From: UBA668 sp039796575
GTDB taxonomy: Bacteria; Actinomycetota; Acidimicrobiia; Acidimicrobiales; Ilumatobacteraceae
NCBI GenBank assembly: GCA_039796575.1
Contig: JBDKJP010000066.1
Coordinates: 1 to 64,000, forward strand
DNA length: 64,000 bases
Direction of reading: 5' to 3'
Notes under the pieces: model-generated
What the model was told of the DNA's origin: nothing
Database searches by the model: none
Seen by the model: the letters and a program-made list of their open reading frames with translations, nothing else
In this document: in pieces, positions 21,184 through 28,698 of the stretch
Layout: each line of letters starts with the position of its first letter
How positions within the stretch are numbered: position 1 is the first letter of the stretch
Made by a program: the position numbers and the translations under genes

Positions 21184-21967
21184 GGGGCAGGTCCCCGAAC
21201 CGCCGCTGTGGGAGCAGTGGGCGGCCCGCTCGGCCGAGCTGCCCCAGGGCGAGCGGCTGCAGAAGGTGCTCTCCACCCGTGGGTGGGGGAGCCGGCGCGT
21301 GTGCGAGGACCTCATCGCGGCCGGGCGCGTCACCGTGAACGGCGAGGTGGCCGTCCTCGGCCGTCGTGTCGACCCCGAGGTCGACAAGGTGGAGGTCGAC
21401 GGGGTGCCGCTCGGTGTGAAGGCCGGCCTCGTGTACTACCTGCTCAACAAGCCCACCGGTGTGGTCACCACGGCCAGCGATCCGCAGGGGCGGCGCACCG
21501 TGGTGCAGCTGGTGCCCGAGGAGCCCCGCGTGTACCCGGTCGGTCGGCTCGATGCCGCCACCGAGGGCCTGCTGCTGCTCACCAACGACGGCGACCTGGC
21601 GAACCGCATCGCCCACCCGTCGCACGGTGTGGAGAAGGAGTACCTCGCCGAGGTGGAGGGCACCGTGAGCGGGGGCGCCTTGCGCCGACTGCGCGACGGC
21701 GTGGAGCTCGACGACGGGATGACGGCGCCGGCGAAGGTGTCGCAGCCGAGCCCGGGCGTGGTGCGGCTCACCATCCACGAGGGTCGCAACCGTCAGGTGC
21801 GGCGGATGTGCGAGGCGGTCGGCCACCCGGTGCGACGCCTCATCCGGGTGCGCATCGGGCCGTTGCGCGACCCCCAGCTGCAGCCCGGCGAGTGGCGCGA
21901 ACTGGAGCAACGCGAGTTGAAGGCGCTGATCGAGGCGGTCTCCGGGGCGCCCCGGCAGATACGCTGA
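21176..21967 (+). CDS. rluB: rRNA pseudouridine synthase, RluB/RsuA family
   Basis: A 263-residue pseudouridine synthase of the RluB/RluE/RsuA family. An N-terminal S4 domain (RLQKVLSTRGWGSRRVCEDLIAAGRVTVNG-type region, about residues 25-70) is followed by the catalytic domain. VGRLDAATEGLLLLTNDG places catalytic Asp126. YLLNKPTGVVTTASD and the C-terminal GRNRQVRRMCEAVGHPV segments are standard. It isomerises uridine in 23S rRNA (likely near position 2605). The start is GTG 21176, overlapping scpB. The scpA-scpB-rluB order is widely conserved. Confidence 0.92.
   Translation: MPEGQVPEPPLWEQWAARSAELPQGERLQKVLSTRGWGSRRVCEDLIAAGRVTVNGEVAVLGRRVDPEVDKVEVDGVPLGVKAGLVYYLLNKPTGVVTTASDPQGRRTVVQLVPEEPRVYPVGRLDAATEGLLLLTNDGDLANRIAHPSHGVEKEYLAEVEGTVSGGALRRLRDGVELDDGMTAPAKVSQPSPGVVRLTIHEGRNRQVRRMCEAVGHPVRRLIRVRIGPLRDPQLQPGEWRELEQRELKALIEAVSGAPRQIR
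21960..21965 (+). promoter_or_regulatory. -10 box TACGCT for tyrA
   Basis: TACGCT ends 8 nt before the GTG of tyrA and overlaps the rluB stop region. It suggests an internal promoter that starts the aromatic-biosynthesis pair. Confidence 0.4.
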
Positions 21968-21973
21968 TCTGCC

Positions 21974-23038
21974 GTGTCAACACCTCGTCGGGCGAACGTG
22001 GCGGGCCTCGGCCTCATCGGTGGCTCCATCGCCCGCGCCCTCGGTGAGCGCGGCTGGCACGTCACGGGTGACGACGAACGCCCCGATCGGCGCGAGCAGG
22101 CCCTGGAGCTGGGCATCGTGCACGCCGTGGGTCTCGACGCCGATGCGGAGATCACGTTCGTGGCCACCCCGGTGCTCACCCTGGTCGACCAGGTTCAGCG
22201 GGCGTTGAAGGAGACCTCCGGCCTGGTCACGGATGTCGGCAGTGTGAAGGGGGCCGTCACGGCGGCCGTCGACGACCCGCGGTTCGTGGGCGGGCACCCG
22301 ATGGCCGGCAGCGAGCTCGAGGGCCTCTCCGGCGCCGACGGCAACATGTTCCAGGGGGCGGTGTGGGTGCTCACGCCCACGCCGAGCACCTCCGACGCGA
22401 CGTTCGCCACCGTGGCCGCCGTCGTGGCCGAGCTGGGTGCCGACGTGGTGGCCCTGCCGGCCGACCGGCACGACCAGGTGGTGGCTGTCATCAGCCACGT
22501 ACCGCATCTCACTGCGGCGACGCTGATGGGGTTGGCGAGCGACCGGGCCGAGGAGCACGCCGCGCTGCTGCGCCTGGCCGCCGGCGGCTTCCGCGACATG
22601 ACCCGCATCGCGAGCGGCCAGCCCAACATCTGGCTCGACATCTGCGCCGAGAACCGCGAGGCCATCCTGTCGGCGCTCGACGGGCTCATCGGTGGCCTGT
22701 CGCAGATGCGTGCCGTGGTCGACGGCGACGACCGAGGCGAGCTGCACCGGTTGCTGTCGAAGGCCCGCGAGGCCCGTGCGAACCTGCCCGTGCGCGGCAC
22801 GCACCCCGACGAGCTGGCCGAGATGCGCATCCCCATCCTCGACCGCACCGGATCCGCCGCCGAGGTGTTCACGTTGGCCGCGGAGCTCGGCGTCAACATC
22901 TCCAGCTTCGAGGTCGTGCACAGCGTGGAGGGCAACCGTGGCGTGGCCGTGGTGCTCGTCGACGCCGCGATGGCCGAGCTGTACCGGGGCGGTCTGATGG
23001 CGCGGGGCTACCGTCCCGCCGTGCAGCGGCTGAGCTGA
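21974..23038 (+). CDS. tyrA: Prephenate dehydrogenase
   Basis: A 354-residue NAD(P)-dependent enzyme converting prephenate to 4-hydroxyphenylpyruvate in tyrosine synthesis. The N-terminal Rossmann motif is VAGLGLIGGSIARAL. DVGSVKGAV, GGHPMAGSE (substrate-binding His) and VISHVPHLTAATL mark the catalytic core. The last ~80 residues (after NLPVRGTHPDELAEMRI) resemble an ACT-type regulatory domain, which would allow feedback by tyrosine (inference). The start is GTG 21974 with a TACGCT box 8 nt upstream. aroA follows after 7 nt. Confidence 0.9.
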   Translation: MSTPRRANVAGLGLIGGSIARALGERGWHVTGDDERPDRREQALELGIVHAVGLDADAEITFVATPVLTLVDQVQRALKETSGLVTDVGSVKGAVTAAVDDPRFVGGHPMAGSELEGLSGADGNMFQGAVWVLTPTPSTSDATFATVAAVVAELGADVVALPADRHDQVVAVISHVPHLTAATLMGLASDRAEEHAALLRLAAGGFRDMTRIASGQPNIWLDICAENREAILSALDGLIGGLSQMRAVVDGDDRGELHRLLSKAREARANLPVRGTHPDELAEMRIPILDRTGSAAEVFTLAAELGVNISSFEVVHSVEGNRGVAVVLVDAAMAELYRGGLMARGYRPAVQRLS

Positions 23039-23045
23039 GGCGGGC

Positions 23046-24314
23046 ATGGACGTCTACCGCGTCGCGCCGCTCGGTGCGCCTCTCGATGCCGTGGTCGAGG
23101 TGCCGGGCTCGAAGAGCGTGGCGAACCGCGCGTTGGTGTGTGCTGCATTGGCCGACGGCGAGTCGGTGCTGGTCGGCGTGCCCGACGGCGACGACACCGA
23201 GGCGATGCTCGACTGCCTGCGGGCGTTGGGTCTCGAGTCGGAGCGCGACCTCTCGACGGTGCGGCTGACGGGTGGGCTGCGGTCGTTCCGCAAGGGCCCG
23301 GTCACGTTGCCCACGCGGCTCGCGGGCACCACGTCGCGATTCGTGACCGCGCTCGCCAGCCTCGGGCCGGGGCCGTACACCATCGACGGTGCGCCGCCGC
23401 TGCGTCGTCGTCCGATGGCGCCGCTGCACGAGGCACTCGTGTCGATGGGCGTGCGCGTCACGCCGGGGGAGATGCCCGGTCATCTGCCGGTCACCGTGCA
23501 GGGCCCGGTCGACGTGAGCCTCGACGAGGTGCAGCTGCGTGGTGACATCAGCAGCCAGTACCTCACCGCGCTGATGCTCATCGCGCCGTACTTCCCGAAC
23601 GGCCTGCGCTTCGTGCTCACCACGCCGCTCGTGTCGCGGCCGTACGTGCGCATCACGGCCGCGGTGATGGCCGCGTTCGGTGTGCCCGGCGTGGAACTGG
23701 GCGACCGCATCATCACGGTGCCGGCGGGTCGCTACTCGGCGCGTGAGTTCACCATCGAGCCCGATGCCAGCTCGGCCAGCTACCCGTTGGCCGCGGCGGC
23801 CATCTGCGGCGGCACCGTGCGAGTGCCCGGCCTCACCCACGAGTCGCTGCAGGGCGACGCGGCGTTCTGCCACGTGCTCGGCCGCATGGGCTGCGAGGTG
23901 CGTCAGGACCACACCGGCACCACCGTCAGCCGCCACGGCACGCTGCGTGGCATCGACATCGACATGGTCGACCTCAGCGACCTGGTGCCCACGCTCGCCG
24001 CGGTGGGAGCGTTCGCCGAGGGCACCACCGACGTGCACGGCGTGGGCTTCATCCGCAACAAGGAGAGCGATCGGCTCACCGATCTGTGCTTCGAGTTGCG
24101 TCGTGCGGGCATCGATGCCACCGACAACCGCGACGGCCTCGTGGTGCGGGCCAGCCGTCCGCACACCGCCACGCTGGCGACGCATCACGACCACCGGCTC
24201 GCGATGGCGTTCGCACTCGTCGGGCTGGGTGCGAGCGGCATCATCGTCGAGGATCCCGATGTGGTGACGAAGAGTTGGCCAGACTTCTGGGCGATGATCG
24301 AGGGGCTCCGATGA
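23046..24314 (+). CDS. aroA: 3-phosphoshikimate 1-carboxyvinyltransferase (EPSP synthase)
   Basis: A 422-residue enzyme joining shikimate-3-phosphate and phosphoenolpyruvate in the shikimate pathway. Conserved landmarks are GSKSVANRALV (N-terminus), LAGTTSRFVTA, RRRPMAPLHEAL, GDISSQYLTALML, and FIRNKESDRLTDL near the C-terminus. The glyphosate-region Gly is kept (A-G-T). The position equivalent to E. coli Pro101 is Phe, as in mycobacterial AroA. Start ATG 23046 with GAGG upstream. It overlaps the next gene by 4 nt (ATGA), so the conserved block runs directly into the arabinose module. cmk, which follows scpB/rluB in mycobacteria, is not here. Confidence 0.95.
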   Translation: MDVYRVAPLGAPLDAVVEVPGSKSVANRALVCAALADGESVLVGVPDGDDTEAMLDCLRALGLESERDLSTVRLTGGLRSFRKGPVTLPTRLAGTTSRFVTALASLGPGPYTIDGAPPLRRRPMAPLHEALVSMGVRVTPGEMPGHLPVTVQGPVDVSLDEVQLRGDISSQYLTALMLIAPYFPNGLRFVLTTPLVSRPYVRITAAVMAAFGVPGVELGDRIITVPAGRYSAREFTIEPDASSASYPLAAAAICGGTVRVPGLTHESLQGDAAFCHVLGRMGCEVRQDHTGTTVSRHGTLRGIDIDMVDLSDLVPTLAAVGAFAEGTTDVHGVGFIRNKESDRLTDLCFELRRAGIDATDNRDGLVVRASRPHTATLATHHDHRLAMAFALVGLGASGIIVEDPDVVTKSWPDFWAMIEGLR

Positions 24315-24961
24315 ACGCGCGCGCCGGTGCGCGACCCGAGGTCGCGGCGTTCGACGTCGACGGCACGTTGACGGTGCGCGACTGCGTGCGTCCGTTCCTG
24401 GTGCGCGTCGGCGGCTGGAGCGGCCTCACCGCAGCGTTGGCCCGCAAGCCCGCGGCGTCGATGGGTGCGGCCGTGCGCCGCGACCGCGACCGCGTGAAGG
24501 AGCTCGTCGTGGGCGGCGTGCTGCGTGGCCGGAAGGTGGCGCACGTGGAGGCCCTGGGCGAGCAGTTCGCCGAGCAGGTGGCCGCCGACTGGTTGCGTGC
24601 CGACACGGTGGCGCGCCTGCGGTGGCACCAGCGCATGGGCCATCGCATCGTGCTCGTGTCGGCGTCGTTGAGCCCGTATCTGCGCCCGCTCGGTCGCACG
24701 CTCGGCGTCGACGACGTGCTGTGCGCCGAGCCGTTGCGCGAGGGCGACCACTTCGCCGACGGCCTCCTGGGCGCCAACTGCCGCGCCGCCGAGAAGGTAC
24801 GCCGGCTCGACGACTGGCTCGAGCGCAGCGGGCTCCGCGACGCCACCGTGTGGGCGTACGGCGACAGCGAGGGCGATCGCGAGTTGCTGGCTCGCGCCGA
24901 CCACCCGCTGTTGGTGAGGGGCACCACGGTGTCGGCGGTGCCGGCGGGGTTCTCGTCGTGA
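24311..24961 (+). CDS. HAD-IB phosphatase (SerB-like), candidate DPPR phosphatase
   Basis: A 216-residue HAD hydrolase of the HAD-IB (phosphoserine-phosphatase-like) subfamily. Motif I is AAFDVDGTLTVRD (Asp15 nucleophile, Asp17). Motif II is IVLVSASLSPY, motif III the Lys of NCRAAEKVRRL, and motif IV VWAYGDSEGDREL. It overlaps the UbiA gene by 4 nt (GTGA) and aroA by 4 nt. In mycobacteria the 5-phosphate of decaprenyl-phosphoryl-5-phosphoribose is removed by a phosphatase next to ubiA (the PAP2 protein Rv3807c). This gene sits in that slot, so a non-orthologous replacement is a reasonable hypothesis, not shown by sequence. Serine-phosphate hydrolysis is the main alternative. Confidence 0.8.
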   Translation: MNARAGARPEVAAFDVDGTLTVRDCVRPFLVRVGGWSGLTAALARKPAASMGAAVRRDRDRVKELVVGGVLRGRKVAHVEALGEQFAEQVAADWLRADTVARLRWHQRMGHRIVLVSASLSPYLRPLGRTLGVDDVLCAEPLREGDHFADGLLGANCRAAEKVRRLDDWLERSGLRDATVWAYGDSEGDRELLARADHPLLVRGTTVSAVPAGFSS

Positions 24962-25827
24962 TCCTGGCCATCGTCAAGGAGGCCCGCCCGAAGCAGTGGG
25001 TGAAGAACATCCTCGTGTTCGCGGCGCCGGGCGCCGCGGGAGCGCTCGACAACTGGCCCATCCTGTGGCGCACCATCGTGACGTTCATCGCGTTCTGCAT
25101 GGCCAGCAGCGGCACCTACTACTGGAACGACATCCACGACGTCGAGGCCGATCGCTTGCACCCGAAGAAGCGCCTCCGCCCCATCGCCAGCGGCGCTGTG
25201 CCGCTGGGCCTCGCGAAGGTGGTCGGCAGCCTGCTGCTGGTCGGCGGCATCGGCCTGTCGTTCGTGGTGCGCTGGCAGCTCGGTCTGGTGACGCTCGGCT
25301 ACGTGGTGCTCACCACCACCTACAGCACGGTGCTGAAGCACGTCGCGGTGGTCGACCTCGTCGCGGTCGCGGCCGGTTTCGTGCTGCGTGCCATCGCGGG
25401 TGCGGTGGCCACCGACGTCACGATGAGCACCTGGTTCGTGCTCACCACGTCGTTCGGTTCGTTGTTCATCGTCACCGGCAAGCGGTACGCCGAGCTGCGC
25501 GAGTACGGCGACCACGCCGGTGCCGCGCGCGCGTCACTCGACGACTACACGCTCGGCTTCCTGCGCATCGTGCTCTCGGTGAGCGTGGGCGCCGCGTTGG
25601 TGACGTACTGCATCTGGGCATTCGACACGAAGGAGATCAGCGGCTCCACGTGGCCGTTCTACGAGCTCTCCATCGTGCCGATGGTGACGGCGCTGCTGCG
25701 CTACACGCTGATCCTCGAGCAGGGTCACGGTGCCGCACCCGAGGAGATCTTCTCCGCCGATCGCACCCTGCAGGTGCTGGGTCTGATCTGGGCGGTCGTG
25801 TTCGGTCTGGGGGTGTACGTAGGGTGA
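24958..25827 (+). CDS. ubiA: Decaprenyl-phosphate phosphoribosyltransferase (UbiA family)
   Basis: A 289-residue membrane prenyltransferase-fold protein with about nine predicted TM helices. The first aspartate-rich motif NDIHDVEADRLHP (Asn57-Asp61) and the following KKRLRPIASG match DPPR synthase (mycobacterial Rv3806c) rather than quinone prenyltransferases. TYSTVLKHVAVVDLVAVAAGFVLRAIAGA is the second conserved block. It transfers phosphoribose from PRPP to decaprenyl phosphate, the committed step to decaprenyl-phosphoryl-arabinose. The GTG at 24958 (GTGA overlap) gives KEARPKQWVKNILVFA at the N-terminus, as in homologues. It ends in a GTGA overlap with the methyltransferase. Confidence 0.88.
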   Translation: MILAIVKEARPKQWVKNILVFAAPGAAGALDNWPILWRTIVTFIAFCMASSGTYYWNDIHDVEADRLHPKKRLRPIASGAVPLGLAKVVGSLLLVGGIGLSFVVRWQLGLVTLGYVVLTTTYSTVLKHVAVVDLVAVAAGFVLRAIAGAVATDVTMSTWFVLTTSFGSLFIVTGKRYAELREYGDHAGAARASLDDYTLGFLRIVLSVSVGAALVTYCIWAFDTKEISGSTWPFYELSIVPMVTALLRYTLILEQGHGAAPEEIFSADRTLQVLGLIWAVVFGLGVYVG

Positions 25828-26552
25828 GTGCGATGCGCACGTTCGACGATGCACTCGCGCAGGTGCGCGAGGTGCAGGGCTGGATGAGCCCCGATCAGGC
25901 CGAGCGCCTGTACCGGGCCGCCGCCGCCACACGGTCGGGTGACCAGATCGTGGAGATCGGCAGCTTCCAGGGGCGCAGCACCATCGTGCTGGCCAGTGCT
26001 GCGCCGGCCGACGTGCCGGTGGTGGCCATCGACCCGCACGCGGGCAACGACCGCGGCCCGCAGGAGATCGAAGGGTTCGCGGCGGAGGCCGAGACCGACC
26101 ACGAGATCTTCAACCGGAATCTCGCCGAGGCCGGTGTGGCCGACCACGTGCGCCACGTACGTGCCTTCAGCGATGCGGCGCACGCGAGCGTCGACGGCGA
26201 CATCGCCGTGCTGTACATCGACGGTGCGCACCGCTACGCGCCGGCCCGTGCCGACATCCGCGACTGGGGTGCACGCGTCACGCCCGGCGGCACGATGCTC
26301 ATCCACGACTCGTTCTCGTCGATCGGCGTCACGCTCGGCATCCTGCGTGAGCTGTTGCTCAGCAATCGCTTCCGGTACGTGGGTCGCGCCCGTTCGCTCA
26401 CCGAGTTCCGTGCCGATCTCGACGGCACGCCTGCGAGCCGTGCGCTCAACGCGTTGAAGCTGCTGGCGCAACTGCCGTGGTTCGTGAAGAACCTGTTCGT
26501 CAAGGTGCTCATCACCGTGAAGCTCGGCGGCGACCGGGAATGGCCATACTGA
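25824..26552 (+). CDS. Class I SAM-dependent methyltransferase
   Basis: A 242-residue protein of the cephalosporin-hydroxylase/methyltransferase-24 type. The SAM site is VEIGSFQGRSTIVLASA, followed by VVAIDPHAGNDRGP, then VLYIDGAHRYAPARADIRDWG and MLIHDSF. Substrate unknown. It is locked between ubiA (GTGA overlap) and dprE1 (5-nt gap), so it may act on the same lipid-linked sugar or its product. The GTG at 25824 is preferred for the overlap; an ATG three codons later is possible. The hydrophobic C-terminal segment (LAQLPWFVKNLFVKVLITVK) may touch the membrane. Confidence 0.78.
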   Translation: MSAMRTFDDALAQVREVQGWMSPDQAERLYRAAAATRSGDQIVEIGSFQGRSTIVLASAAPADVPVVAIDPHAGNDRGPQEIEGFAAEAETDHEIFNRNLAEAGVADHVRHVRAFSDAAHASVDGDIAVLYIDGAHRYAPARADIRDWGARVTPGGTMLIHDSFSSIGVTLGILRELLLSNRFRYVGRARSLTEFRADLDGTPASRALNALKLLAQLPWFVKNLFVKVLITVKLGGDREWPY

Positions 26553-26557
26553 CGGGC

Positions 26558-27922
26558 ATGCCGATGCAGGTTCGTCGCTCGCTGGCCGGTTGGGGCCGCA
26601 CCAACGCCACGGTGGCGGAGGTGCTCGACGTGCCCAACCACGAGGTCGCGGCGGCCGTGAAGGAAGCCGGTCCGCGTGGTGCGCTGGTGCGCGGCATGGG
26701 TCGCAGCTACGGCGATGCGGCGCAGAACGCCGGTGGGTTGGTGTTGCGCCTGCTCGGCTCGGCGCACCAGGCCGTGCTCGACGCCGAGGCGGGCACCGTC
26801 ACCGTGCCGGCCGGGGTGAACCTCGACGACCTCCTGCGGGTCATCGTGCCGCGTGGTTGGTTCGTGCCGGTCACGCCGGGGACGCGCTTCGTCACCATCG
26901 GCGGTGCGGTGGCCAGCGACATCCACGGCAAGAACCATCACGTCGAGGGCTCGTTCGGCAACCACGTCACCGCACTCACGTTGCTGCTGGCCGACGGCTC
27001 ACAGGTCGTGGTCGGCCCCGATTCCCGTCCGGACCTGTTCTGGGCCACGGTGGGCGGGATGGGCCTCACCGGCGTCATCCTCGACGCCACCATCCGCCTG
27101 CTGCCCATCGAGACGAGCCGGATGTCGGTCGACACCACTCGCATCCCCGACCTCGAGGCGCTGTTCACGGCGATGAGCGAGGGCGACGACGACTACCGCT
27201 ACAGCGTGGCGTGGATCGACCTGGTCGCGAAGGGCAGCAGCCTCGGTCGCAGCGTGCTCACCCGCGGCGATCACGCCACGGCCGCGCAGCTCGGGCCGAA
27301 GGAGACCGTGAACCCGTTCGCGTACGGTCCGCACCAGCTGGTCTCGGTGCCGCCGCTCGTACCGCCGATGGGTGTGCTCAACCACGCCACGGTGGCCGCG
27401 TTCAACGAGGTGTGGTTCCGCAAGGCACCGCGCCATCGGGTGGGTGAGCTGCAGGGCATCGGTGCGTTCTTCCACCCGCTCGACCTCGTCGGTTCGTGGA
27501 ACCGCCTGTACGGCGCGAAGGGCATGGTGCAGTACCAGTTCGTCGTGCCGTTCGGTGCGGAGGACGCGATGCGCACCGTCATCGAACGCCTGTCGGCCAG
27601 TGGCGCGGCGAGCTTCCTCGCGGTGCTCAAGCGCTTCGGTGACGGCAACCAGGCGCCGCTCAGCTTCCCGGCGCCCGGCTGGACGCTCGCGCTCGACGTG
27701 CCGGGCGCGTCGCACGGCCTGGGCGACCTGTTGCACGGCCTCGACCGTGTGGTGCTCGATGCCGGCGGCCGCCACTACTTCGCGAAGGACGCACACACCA
27801 CCGCCGCCGCCATCCGGCGCGGCTACCCCCGACTCGACGAGTGGAAGGCCGTGCGCGACGCGGTCGATCCGCACGGCGTGTGGCAGAGCGATCTGTCGCG
27901 CCGGCTCGGCCTCACCGACTGA
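26558..27922 (+). CDS. dprE1: Decaprenylphosphoryl-beta-D-ribose oxidase
   Basis: A 454-residue FAD enzyme that, with DprE2, epimerises decaprenyl-phosphoryl-ribose to decaprenyl-phosphoryl-arabinose. The N-terminal FAD-binding segment includes GALVRGMGRSYGDAAQN, TPGTRFVTIGGAVASDIHGKNHH and GSFGNHVTALTLLLADG. The C-terminal substrate domain has FGDGNQAPLSFPAPGW and YFAKDAHTT, placing the conserved active-site Lys at Lys410 (Lys418 in M. tuberculosis). The residue aligned with M. tuberculosis Cys387, the covalent target of benzothiazinones, is Ala378 (GWTLALD against GWNICVD). The start is ATG 26558, or ATG 26564 two codons later; both lie after the stop of the previous gene. dprE2 follows after 14 nt. 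Confidence 0.93.
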   Translation: MPMQVRRSLAGWGRTNATVAEVLDVPNHEVAAAVKEAGPRGALVRGMGRSYGDAAQNAGGLVLRLLGSAHQAVLDAEAGTVTVPAGVNLDDLLRVIVPRGWFVPVTPGTRFVTIGGAVASDIHGKNHHVEGSFGNHVTALTLLLADGSQVVVGPDSRPDLFWATVGGMGLTGVILDATIRLLPIETSRMSVDTTRIPDLEALFTAMSEGDDDYRYSVAWIDLVAKGSSLGRSVLTRGDHATAAQLGPKETVNPFAYGPHQLVSVPPLVPPMGVLNHATVAAFNEVWFRKAPRHRVGELQGIGAFFHPLDLVGSWNRLYGAKGMVQYQFVVPFGAEDAMRTVIERLSASGAASFLAVLKRFGDGNQAPLSFPAPGWTLALDVPGASHGLGDLLHGLDRVVLDAGGRHYFAKDAHTTAAAIRRGYPRLDEWKAVRDAVDPHGVWQSDLSRRLGLTD

Positions 27923-27936
27923 CGGAGCAACTTCCC

Positions 27937-28698
27937 ATGGACAACGCACTCGGCGAACCGCAGACCATCCTGCTGCTCGGCGGCACCAGCGAGATCGGCC
28001 TCGCCATCGTGCGCGAGCTGCTCAGCCCGGCGGCACGCAAGGTGATCCTCGCGTGCCGGCACCTCGACAAGGGCGAGCAGGCGGCAGCCGGGTTGCGGCA
28101 CGATCAGCTCGAGGTGAGCGTGGTGTCCTTCGACGGCAACGACACCGCGAGCCACGAGCAGGCCATCGCCGACATCGCGGCGCAGCACGGCGACATCGAC
28201 GTGGCCGTGGTGGCGTTCGCGTTGCTCGGCGACGGTGCCATCACGTCGAAGGACGCCACTGCCGCGGCAGCGATCGCGCACGTGAACTTCACGGGCACGG
28301 TGACGGCGATGATCGCCGTGGCGAACCGGATGCGCACGCAGGGACACGGCGCCATCGTGCTGCTGAGCAGCGTCGCCGGCGAGCGGGTGCGCAAGCAGAA
28401 CCCGGTGTACGGCGGCACGAAGGCCGGCATCGACGGCTTCGCCCAGGGCCTCGGCGACGGCCTCGCCGAGGACGGCGTGCACGTGATGGTGGTGCGTCCC
28501 GGCTTCGTGCACTCGGCGATGACCGCGGGGCTGAAGGCGGCACCGTTCGCCACCACCCCCGAGAAGGTCGCCGCCGCCACCGCGAAGGGGCTGCGCAGCC
28601 GCCGTCGCACGGTGTGGGCGCCCGGCATCCTGCGGTTCGTGTTCTCGGCCCTGCGCCACGTGCCGGGGCCGGTGTGGCGCCGGCTACCGCTGGGCTGA
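27937..28698 (+). CDS. dprE2: Decaprenylphosphoryl-2-keto-ribose reductase
   Basis: A 253-residue short-chain dehydrogenase. The nucleotide motif is LLLGGTSEIGLAIV. The catalytic set is Ser144/Ser145 (LLSSVAG), Tyr158 and Lys162 (VYGGTKAG). DprE2 reduces the keto-intermediate made by DprE1 using NADH, completing ribose-to-arabinose epimerisation on the lipid carrier. Adjacent to dprE1, as in mycobacteria. The ATG at 27937 has GACGGAG upstream. Its last 15 bp overlap the convergent membrane protein gene. Confidence 0.9.
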   Translation: MDNALGEPQTILLLGGTSEIGLAIVRELLSPAARKVILACRHLDKGEQAAAGLRHDQLEVSVVSFDGNDTASHEQAIADIAAQHGDIDVAVVAFALLGDGAITSKDATAAAAIAHVNFTGTVTAMIAVANRMRTQGHGAIVLLSSVAGERVRKQNPVYGGTKAGIDGFAQGLGDGLAEDGVHVMVVRPGFVHSAMTAGLKAAPFATTPEKVAAATAKGLRSRRRTVWAPGILRFVFSALRHVPGPVWRRLPLG

